A DNA stretch of 8,754 bases from JBBDRW01 sp040905265 (lineage in GTDB: Bacteria > Bacteroidota > Rhodothermia > Balneolales > Balneolaceae), in the NCBI GenBank assembly GCA_040905265.1, contig JBBDRW010000058.1, positions 1-8,754 of the forward strand, in the 5' to 3' direction. The notes beneath the pieces were generated by a model. That model was not told the origin of the DNA. It was given only the letters and a program-made list of their open reading frames with translations, and ran no database searches. Position 1 is the first letter of the stretch. Each line of letters begins with the position of its first letter. Positions 1 to 4,195 of the stretch are shown here, one piece after another. The translations under genes were made by a program, and so were the position numbers.

Positions 1-88
1 GAGTTACATCCGGATCATCCATGCTGGATACGATTGCTTCCATCTTTCGCAACGCTTCTTCAAACGTTGGCCGTTGCTTTTCACTCAT
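1..88 (-). CDS. xseB: Exodeoxyribonuclease VII small subunit, N-terminal part (cut by window edge)
   Basis: The small subunit of exonuclease VII binds the large subunit XseA in the cytoplasm; the complex degrades single-stranded DNA to oligonucleotides. Only the first 29 codons are present, and the gene runs off the left edge. The translation begins MSEKQRPTFEEALRKMEAIV. The segment TFEEALRKMEAIV followed by an acidic stretch (SSMDDPDV) is the conserved N-terminal helix of XseB, which usually reads close to FEEAL..LE.IV..LE. The ATG at 88 is the obvious start, since the family signature begins about eight residues in. The bases before it are A/T-rich with no Shine-Dalgarno motif. marR lies upstream on the same strand with a 223-base gap, so co-transcription is not implied. 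xseA may lie next to it outside the window, but that cannot be seen. Confidence 0.85.
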   Translation of the reverse strand, partial: MSEKQRPTFEEALRKMEAIVSSMDDPDVT

Positions 89-311
89 AATTTGTGTGAT
101 TTCAATTCTATACCGGGAGACTGTGAAAATACAGGCTCATTTTTGAACGCGTTGGCAACTTTTAAAGCCGAAGCATATTGAGCAATCCGCCGGCTGGCGG
201 ACGGTAGATGCAAAGCCTTCTACAGAATGTATGGATAGAAGATCAGCCGGTCAAACAGTTTGAGCGACTCCAGAGAACCGAGGAGTCTGACGCAAGGTGT
301 TATCCGGTTTG
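89..311. other. Intergenic region between marR and xseB
   Basis: No credible gene was found here; both flanking genes read on the minus strand. Just after the marR stop there is a hairpin with arms GACTCC/GGAGTC (266-271 and 282-287, 10-base loop) and a short palindrome CAAACAGTTTG (252-262). Neither is followed by a T-run on the minus strand, so neither is a convincing intrinsic terminator. One copy of the palindromic intergenic repeat occupies about 186-251. Close to xseB the minus strand carries TATAGAAT (112-105), which could be a -10-like box for xseB about 17 bases before the ATG, but no matching upstream box is clear. Confidence 0.6.
186..251 (-). repeat. Palindromic intergenic repeat, copy A
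   Basis: Read on the minus strand this stretch contains CCGGCTGAT (250-242), then a small hairpin with arms CTTCTA/TAGAAG (241-236 and 222-217), then AGGCTTTGCATC (about 219-208), then the near-perfect palindrome TCCGCCAGCCGGCGGA (201-186). The same blocks, CCGGCTGAT, AGGCTTTGCATC and a TCCGCC...GGCGGA hairpin, occur in the same order on the plus strand at 826-878. The spacing between the first two blocks is longer here (22 bases against 11). This looks like a dispersed REP- or MITE-like element, which is inference from two copies only. The exact ends are uncertain. Confidence 0.6.
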
Positions 312-761
312 TTACACATCACCGGTTCCCAGTTTTTTACAGATTCTGGCCAGTGACCGGCGCTCTTCCGGAGTCAATACAGCAAATTGTTCGCGGATTC
401 GTGCCAGATGTTCGGGAAAATACTCCCGAATAAACGACTCCCCTCTCCCGGTCAGACAGACCTGTACGGAACGCCGGTCCTCCGGGTCCCGCTTTCGCTC
501 TACCAACCCGTTTTTTTCCAGGTTGTCGATTACCATCGTAATGTTGCCACCGCTTTTCAGCAGCTTTTTCCCAATCGTGCTCTGGTTCAACGGTCCCAGA
601 TGTAACAATACTTCCAGGGTCCCGAACTGGCTGACCGTTAAATCATTTTCAGCAAGAGAGCGATTCAGCCGGTTATTCATCGTTTCGGTAGCACGCATCA
701 GTTTGATAAACGCATCCAGCGTTTCAACTTCCTCTTTTGACCCTTTAAAATGCGTCCCCAT
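312..761 (-). CDS. MarR-family winged-helix transcriptional regulator
   Basis: This is a DNA-binding dimeric regulator of the MarR family, 149 residues, a usual length. The N-terminal helix region is followed by the winged helix-turn-helix at about residues 40-105. Typical segments are LTVSQFGTLEVL, the recognition helix SGGNITMVIDNLEKNGLVER, and the wing signature DPEDRRSVQVCLT. The C-terminal helices (FAVLTPEERRSLARICKKL) complete the dimer domain. I chose the ATG at 761 because MGTHFKGSKEEV resembles the usual N-terminus of Bacteroidota relatives. The open frame extends upstream to a TTG at 818, but those 19 extra codons have no family look. No Shine-Dalgarno motif precedes the ATG. The gene stands alone between tyrS and xseB, 163 and 223 bases away, flanked by inverted copies of a repeat. 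The ligand and target genes cannot be read from the context; autoregulation would be normal for the family. Confidence 0.88.
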   Translation of the reverse strand: MGTHFKGSKEEVETLDAFIKLMRATETMNNRLNRSLAENDLTVSQFGTLEVLLHLGPLNQSTIGKKLLKSGGNITMVIDNLEKNGLVERKRDPEDRRSVQVCLTGRGESFIREYFPEHLARIREQFAVLTPEERRSLARICKKLGTGDV

Positions 762-805
762 ACGACTGTTTCTATTGGTTTTATCCAGAAACGAGATCTT
801 GCCGG

Positions 806-829
806 CATTCCGGTTCAATCACATTCCGG
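806..829. repeat. Direct repeat CATTCCGG upstream of marR, possible operator
   Basis: The octamer CATTCCGG occurs at 806-813 and again at 822-829, a start-to-start distance of 16 bases, 45 to 68 bases upstream of the marR ATG. Outer GCCGG/CCGGC arms (801-805 and 826-830) enclose the pair. It sits where an operator for an autoregulating MarR protein could lie, but MarR sites are normally inverted repeats, and the second octamer overlaps the start of repeat copy B. A regulatory role is only a guess. Confidence 0.25.
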
Positions 830-878
830 CTGATAAACGTCTGGGAGGCTTTGCATCCGCCATTTGTTAGCTGGCGGA
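826..878 (+). repeat. Palindromic intergenic repeat, copy B
   Basis: On the plus strand this contains CCGGCTGAT (826-834), AGGCTTTGCATC (846-857) and a hairpin with 7-bp arms TCCGCCA (856-862) and TGGCGGA (872-878) around a 9-base loop. It matches copy A (186-251) block for block but in the opposite orientation, so the two copies form an interrupted inverted repeat around marR. It lies between the tyrS stop and the marR start. It might serve as a structured 3' end for the tyrS transcript, but it has no T-run behind it. Confidence 0.6.
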
Positions 879-924
879 CTGGCCTCGATCTTGACCAAGA
901 ATCCTGGTTTTTCAAAACCTCCTT

Positions 925-2145
925 TTACTTCTTCTCACTGGCCAGTATTGCGAAATTTCGTTTACCGACTTTTAGCGTGAATTCACTCCCTGAACCAAAC
1001 TGAATCTCCAGCCCGATATCCGATACCTTCTCATCATCCAGTGAAACTCCACCCTGTTTGATCAGGCGCTTGGTCTCACCATTACTGTCAGTAAAGCCTG
1101 CCTCTGCTATAATATCCAAAATTCGGTGCGACGTTCCGGACGGGTAGCTCAACCTCTGTGCATCATCCGGGATCTCTTTTTGAACCACCGTCCGTTCAAA
1201 ATACTCCTTCGCCTCCCCGGCAGCCTGCTTGCCATGATACATGGAGGTGATCTGAAATGCCAGTTCATGTTTGCTGTTTCTGGGGTCCTTTTCAGCCCTT
1301 TCACGGTAGTCCGGCAGCTGCTCCACAGGGATTTCCGTCAGAAGTTCAAACCAGGAGTAGATCAATTCATCCGGAATGGAGAGAACTTTTCCATACATAT
1401 CGTTCGGTTCTTCATCGATACCAATATAGTTGTCGTACGATTTGGACATCTTTTTCGTCCCGTCCGTCCCAACAAGAAGCGGCATCATCAGACATGCCTG
1501 CGGGGACTGTCCATCCTGCGATTGCAGGTTTCTGCCCACCAGAAGATTGAACTTCTGATCGGTTCCCCCAAGCTCAACATCCGACTTCAGATGTACAGAA
1601 TCCTCACCCTGAGCCAGCGGATAGAGAAATTCATGCAGGGCGATCGGTTCGTTGTTGCTGAATCTTTTGGAGAAATCATCGCGCTCGATCATTCTGGCTA
1701 CGGTCAGCTTCGAACTGAGGCGGATAACATCTTCAAAATTCATACCGCCGAGCCAGTTTGAGTTATAGACGATCTCCAGTTTCTCCTCATCCAGAATCTT
1801 GCCGGCCTGTGCCAGATAACTTTTGGCATTCTCTTTCACCTCTTCAGCCGTTAGCGGTGGCCGGGTACTGTTTTGGCCGGAAGGGTCTCCGATCAGGGCG
1901 GTAAAATCACCGATAATGAGGGTCGCATGGTGCCCCAAATCCTGAAACTGTCGCAATTTTCTCAGAATAACGGAGTGTCCCAGATGGAGGTCGGGACGTG
2001 TCGGGTCGCATCCAAGCTTGATCCGAAGAGGCCGGTTCTCTCTCTTTGACTTCTTCAGCTTGTCAATCAGCTCCTTCTCCGGTACAATCTCGACCGTACC
2101 TCGTTTGATTACGGATAACTGTTTCTCAACGCTCGCAAATGCCAT
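925..2145 (-). CDS. tyrS: Tyrosine--tRNA ligase
   Basis: This cytoplasmic class I aminoacyl-tRNA synthetase activates tyrosine with ATP and attaches it to tRNA-Tyr. The protein has 406 residues, normal for the family. The Rossmann-fold catalytic domain carries the HIGH-type motif as HLGH (residues 54-57, after GCDPTRPDL) and the second ATP-binding signature as KMSKS (residues 232-236). The KMSKS form together with HLGH points to the TyrZ-like bacterial subgroup rather than the TyrS subgroup with KFGKT; that distinction is from family knowledge. The C-terminal part, about residues 340-400 (RLIKQGGVSLDDEKV, ending in KVGKRNFAILA), is the S4-type RNA-binding domain. The ATG at 2145 follows the cvpA stop by 2 bases with no Shine-Dalgarno motif, suggesting translational coupling in a yqeY-cvpA-tyrS unit. 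No T-box leader is seen. The gene appears intact. Confidence 0.97.
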   Translation of the reverse strand: MAFASVEKQLSVIKRGTVEIVPEKELIDKLKKSKRENRPLRIKLGCDPTRPDLHLGHSVILRKLRQFQDLGHHATLIIGDFTALIGDPSGQNSTRPPLTAEEVKENAKSYLAQAGKILDEEKLEIVYNSNWLGGMNFEDVIRLSSKLTVARMIERDDFSKRFSNNEPIALHEFLYPLAQGEDSVHLKSDVELGGTDQKFNLLVGRNLQSQDGQSPQACLMMPLLVGTDGTKKMSKSYDNYIGIDEEPNDMYGKVLSIPDELIYSWFELLTEIPVEQLPDYRERAEKDPRNSKHELAFQITSMYHGKQAAGEAKEYFERTVVQKEIPDDAQRLSYPSGTSHRILDIIAEAGFTDSNGETKRLIKQGGVSLDDEKVSDIGLEIQFGSGSEFTLKVGKRNFAILASEKK

Positions 2146-2147
2146 AG

Positions 2148-2705
2148 TTACTGAGTAAAGTTGGGTAGATTCTGAAATTGATCCGACTCTTCAAACATAC
2201 GCTGTGTAGTGGTCACAAAATCGGCGGCACCTGGATAGAGGCCCGCAATCAGATCATAGGTCGCAGGTGCCAGCCAAATGATAGTATAGTAGCTGACGGA
2301 CTCTTCACGGGCCTCTTCGGACGGCAGGTTCAAACCGGAAAAGAGAAACAGAAATGCACTGATGACAATTGCACATTTCAACCCTGCAAAAAGAGATCCG
2401 AAGAGCCTGTTTAAAAGTTTCAGCTGGATTGCTTCAATAAATCGTTGCAGCAGTACCGCCAGTAAATGGACAAGAATCAGTGCAGAGATAAAAAGAAGCG
2501 CCCCACAAACGATGGTAAGAATATTGGAAGGGCCACCAAAAAAGCGGGCGAGAAAGAGAGAAAACGGCTCCAGAAAGAGTATGGTTGCAAACAGGCCGGC
2601 AATAATTCCGGCGATGCTGAATACCTCCATAATCAACCCGTTAAAGTACCCTCTGTACGCAAAAAAGAGGATCGGGATCAGGATAATGAAGTCGAGAACA
2701 TTCAT
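2148..2705 (-). CDS. cvpA: CvpA family membrane protein
   Basis: CvpA-family proteins are small inner-membrane proteins. The Escherichia coli member is required for colicin V production, and the molecular role is not settled. The 185-residue translation starts MNVLDFIILIPILFFAYRGY, which matches the typical N-terminus (N.LD..ILI......YRG). Four hydrophobic segments are visible at about residues 3-19, 25-46, 61-86 and 104-125. The conserved LNRLFGSLFAGLK stretch lies before the last one, and a polar C-terminal tail of about 60 residues follows. The frame opens earlier, at 2735, overlapping the end of yqeY. I prefer the ATG at 2705 because the family N-terminus begins there, it follows the yqeY stop by 4 bases, and an AGG lies 7 bases before it, whereas the start at 2735 has no ribosome binding site. 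It is part of the yqeY-cvpA-tyrS unit. Confidence 0.85.
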   Translation of the reverse strand: MNVLDFIILIPILFFAYRGYFNGLIMEVFSIAGIIAGLFATILFLEPFSLFLARFFGGPSNILTIVCGALLFISALILVHLLAVLLQRFIEAIQLKLLNRLFGSLFAGLKCAIVISAFLFLFSGLNLPSEEAREESVSYYTIIWLAPATYDLIAGLYPGAADFVTTTQRMFEESDQFQNLPNFTQ

Positions 2706-2709
2706 CCGG

Positions 2710-3168
2710 CTACCTGGATAACTCTTCTTTGACAACCCGGCTGATAAGCGATCCTTCCGCCTTCCCTTTCAGCTCCCCCATCAATACTCCCATCACTTTC
2801 CCCATATCAGCCATTGTGGAAGCTCCCAACTGATCTATCTTTTCAATAACCTTTTCCCGGATCTCCTCCTCACTCATCATATCCGGAAGGTAGGATTCGA
2901 TAATCAGCAGTTCCTCTTTTTCACTCCTGGCCAGGTCATCCCGGCCCCCTTCTTCATACATCTGAATCGATTCGCGTCTCTGCTTGGCTGCCTTCAGGAT
3001 CACTTCGACTGCCTGTTCATCGCTGACAGACCCTTCTCCGCCAGATCGTTCGCTGATCTCCTTTTCCATCAGTTTCGATTTCAGGGAGCGCAGAACACGC
3101 AGCCGGTCAGAATCTTTCGATTTCATCGCTTTTTTAATGTCTTCAGCCAACCGTTCCTGTAAACTCAT
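2710..3168 (-). CDS. yqeY: GatB/YqeY domain-containing protein
   Basis: YqeY proteins resemble the C-terminal tRNA-binding tail domain of GatB, a subunit of the tRNA-dependent amidotransferase, but stand alone. Their exact function is not established, though a tRNA-related role is often suspected. The 152-residue length is standard (about 150). The sequence is entirely helical in character: an N-terminal helical part (MSLQERLAEDIKKAMKSKD, then RLRVLRSLKSKLMEKEI), then ESIQMYEEGGRDDLARSEKEE, IIESYLPDMMSEEEI, and the C-terminal GASTMADMGKVMGVLMGELKG, which is the most conserved family signature. The ATG at 3168 is preceded by a purine-rich AGAGAAAA but no full Shine-Dalgarno motif. This is the first gene after the ribosomal-protein terminator, so it probably has its own promoter within 3169-3223, shared with cvpA and tyrS. 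Confidence 0.93.
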   Translation of the reverse strand: MSLQERLAEDIKKAMKSKDSDRLRVLRSLKSKLMEKEISERSGGEGSVSDEQAVEVILKAAKQRRESIQMYEEGGRDDLARSEKEELLIIESYLPDMMSEEEIREKVIEKIDQLGASTMADMGKVMGVLMGELKGKAEGSLISRVVKEELSR

Positions 3169-3187
3169 TTTTCTCTGCTGGTTTGTT

Positions 3188-3216
3188 TAAATAGTGTCAT
3201 GTCAACCATGCAATAA
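3188..3216 (-). promoter_or_regulatory. Candidate promoter for yqeY-cvpA-tyrS
   Basis: Between the upstream terminator and yqeY the minus strand offers TATTTA (3193-3188) as a -10-like box, with TTATTG (3216-3211) 17 bases further upstream. A perfect TTGACA also occurs at 3205-3200, but 17 bases downstream of it there is only ACCAGC, so it lacks a partner. A promoter is expected here because the terminator isolates the unit; the exact boxes are weakly supported. Confidence 0.25.
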
Positions 3217-3223
3217 TGTACAC

Positions 3224-3270
3224 AAAAAAAAAGGTTTCATCCCGGCCGAAGACGCGATGAAACCCTTTTT
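3224..3270 (-). terminator. Intrinsic terminator of the rpmB-rpmG-bL38 operon
   Basis: On the minus strand a 9-bp perfect stem, GGTTTCATC (3264-3256) with GATGAAACC (3241-3233), encloses a 14-base loop containing CTTCGG, and is followed by nine Ts (3232-3224). Five As flank the 5' side, so in the opposite direction the hairpin is followed by five Ts (3266-3270) after one C and could also stop plus-strand transcripts. It starts 28 bases after the stop of the bL38 gene. This is a textbook rho-independent terminator. Confidence 0.92.
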
Positions 3271-3297
3271 CCAAACATGCCACCAGGAGAATCAGAT

Positions 3298-3468
3298 TCA
3301 GGATTTGTTCTTCTTGATAAACTCCTGAACGGACTCCTGGTCTATCATTGCCTCTTTATAACCGAATTTGCCCCGGGCTGTTGTGGTCGAGATAATTACC
3401 TTTGCCATTTTTCGGTGAGATGCCTTCATCTGTTGTGCGGCTTCACCGAAAGCTTGTCGCTTTGCCAT
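3298..3468 (-). CDS. DUF4295 family small ribosomal protein (bL38-type)
   Basis: This small, basic 56-residue protein is encoded directly after rpmG. Its translation runs MAKRQAFGEAAQQM, then KASHRKMAKVIISTTTARGK, then FGYKEAMIDQESVQEFIKKN and KS. A lysine/arginine-rich start, a central MAKVI strand, GYKEAMI and a charged lysine-rich end fit the DUF4295 family, which in Bacteroidota normally sits after L28 and L33. From memory, the cryo-EM structure of the Flavobacterium johnsoniae ribosome showed a new large-subunit protein named bL38; I believe it is this family, but I cannot check the link here. There are no cysteines. At 56 residues it is slightly longer than the roughly 50 typical of relatives. 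The ATG at 3468 is 9 bases after the rpmG stop, with AGAAG before it as a weak ribosome binding site. The operon terminator follows. Confidence 0.82.
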   Translation of the reverse strand: MAKRQAFGEAAQQMKASHRKMAKVIISTTTARGKFGYKEAMIDQESVQEFIKKNKS

Positions 3469-3477
3469 GACTTCTGC

Positions 3478-3642
3478 CTATTTGATTTCTTTGTGAATGG
3501 TATGTTTCCGTAACACCGGATTGTACTTTTTCAATTCAACCCTGTCCGGGGTATTCCGTCGATTCTTGGTCGTTACATACCGGGAACTTCCCGGCTTTTC
3601 CGTACACTCCAGAATGACCTGTATGCGATTTCCTTTTGCCAT
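3478..3642 (-). CDS. rpmG: 50S ribosomal protein L33 (bL33)
   Basis: This structural protein of the large ribosomal subunit lies near the E site. It has 54 residues: MAKGNRIQVILECTEKPGSS, then RYVTTKNRRNTPDRVELKKY, then NPVLRKHTIHKEIK. The segments VILECTE, YVTTKNRRNTP, ELKKYNP and the C-terminal IHKEIK are diagnostic. There is a single cysteine (residue 13), so the two CXXC zinc pairs of the zinc-binding form are absent. The protein is a few residues shorter than the roughly 60-residue form common in Bacteroidota, the deletion falling between ECTE and PGSSRY. The ATG at 3642 is 3 bases after the rpmB stop and has a clear Shine-Dalgarno motif, AAGAGGT, inside the last rpmB codons. Confidence 0.96.
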   Translation of the reverse strand: MAKGNRIQVILECTEKPGSSRYVTTKNRRNTPDRVELKKYNPVLRKHTIHKEIK

Positions 3643-3645
3643 TGA

Positions 3646-3891
3646 TTATACCTCTTTTACAAGTGTTCCTTTTTTTCTGGCATCCTTCAGGACCGCAGTG
3701 ATCCCTTTCTTATTAATTGTACGCAACGTTTTCGCCGTTACTTTCAATGTAACCCAGCGATCTTCCTCCGGAAGATAGAATCGTCGTTTTTTCAAATTCA
3801 GATGAAAACGATGTTTCGTCTTGTTGTTTGCCTTCGAAGACCGATAGCCGTTTAACGGCCTTTTACCAGTAATATCGTCTCTGCGTGCCAT
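3646..3891 (-). CDS. rpmB: 50S ribosomal protein L28 (bL28)
   Basis: L28 is a large-subunit ribosomal protein. The 81 residues include the N-terminal ITGKRPLNGYRSSKANNKTK, the core HRFHLNLKKRRFYLPEEDRW with VTLKVTAKTLRTINKKGI, and a basic C-terminus ending in VKEV. TGK.P..G, the spaced S.A...TK and LRTI.K.G are hallmarks of bL28. There is no cysteine at all, so this is the zinc-independent form, in keeping with the cysteine-poor L33 beside it. It is the first gene of the rpmB-rpmG-bL38 operon. AGG with a 7-base spacer before the ATG at 3891 is a modest ribosome binding site. gyrB is transcribed divergently from the other side of the intergenic region. Confidence 0.97.
   Translation of the reverse strand: MARRDDITGKRPLNGYRSSKANNKTKHRFHLNLKKRRFYLPEEDRWVTLKVTAKTLRTINKKGITAVLKDARKKGTLVKEV
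3650..3656 (-). promoter_or_regulatory. Ribosome binding site of rpmG, inside the end of rpmB
   Basis: The minus strand reads AAGAGGT here, 7 bases before the rpmG ATG, complementary over five or more bases to the standard 16S anti-Shine-Dalgarno tail. It overlaps the codons for the last residues of L28 (VKEV). It stands out because gyrB, gyrA, tyrS and marR show no such motif. Confidence 0.7.
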
Positions 3892-4195
3892 AGTTCAACC
3901 TGCTTAATATTTTTTTAAATAGAACAGAAAAATACTGCTATACGGGAAGAATTTCATCGTTCATTTTACAATAATTTTTTTCATCTTTCCACCAGACTGT
4001 AGCAACCCCGGATCTCTCCCGGACTGCAGCGGATCACCTGCTCCTTTTTTACACTTCCCCAACCCTCTCAATTCTCTTTTAAGGTCGCATCTCGGGCTAC
4101 GTCAATTAAAACCATTCCTTTTTTGATTTTGCGTACATAAGCGCTATTTTCCTGCACAGAAACGGCTATTACACCAAAGACTCAACCCCCATTTC
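3892..4195. other. Divergent intergenic region between rpmB and gyrB
   Basis: These 304 bases carry no credible gene on either strand. They must hold the leftward promoter of the ribosomal-protein operon and the rightward promoter of gyrB. The rpmB side (3903-3985) is very A/T-rich; TATTTTTC on the minus strand (3934-3927) could be a -7-type box, but I see no upstream partner at a suitable distance. The middle (about 3990-4060) is richer in GC, with GGATC occurring twice (4012-4016 and 4031-4035) and a weak 4-bp hairpin (GCAG/CTGC) before a T-run near 4050, too short to call a terminator. The gyrB side contains the better promoter candidate at 4121-4152. Confidence 0.7.
4121..4152 (+). promoter_or_regulatory. 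Candidate gyrB(-gyrA) promoter, Bacteroidota type
   Basis: TTTTG (4121-4125) followed after 19 bases by TATTTTCC (4145-4152) fits the Bacteroidota primary-sigma pattern of an upstream TTTG/TTG box and a downstream TAnnTTTG box, with two mismatches at the end of the latter. The same bases also give a fair sigma70-like pair, TTGATT and TATTTT, with a 16-base spacer. A start a few bases downstream would leave a leader of roughly 35-40 bases before the gyrB ATG. Confidence 0.4.

Noticed and set aside
208..870. Long plus-strand open frame (220 codons) across the marR region
   Set aside because: It is antisense to a clear MarR gene, its translation is rich in Ser/Arg/Phe with no recognisable domain, and it runs through both repeat copies.
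893..914. Short hairpin ACCA...TGGT followed by five Ts, a plus-strand terminator candidate downstream of tyrS
   Set aside because: The stem is about five to six base pairs with a wobble, the T-run is on the plus strand, and no plus-strand gene ends there; it cannot terminate the minus-strand tyrS transcript.
1126..1761. Plus-strand open frame of 211 codons inside tyrS
   Set aside because: It is antisense to conserved tyrS sequence, including the KMSKS region, with no family resemblance or ribosome binding site.
3200..3205. Perfect TTGACA on the minus strand before yqeY
   Set aside because: No -10-like box lies 16-18 bases downstream, and the primary sigma factors of this phylum do not rely on this hexamer.
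3277..3778. Two plus-strand open frames over the ribosomal-protein operon
   Set aside because: They are antisense to rpmB, rpmG and the bL38 gene, whose translations are unmistakable.
4026..4056. Possible terminator with a T-run in the divergent region
   Set aside because: The stem is only four base pairs and no gene reads towards it on the plus strand.
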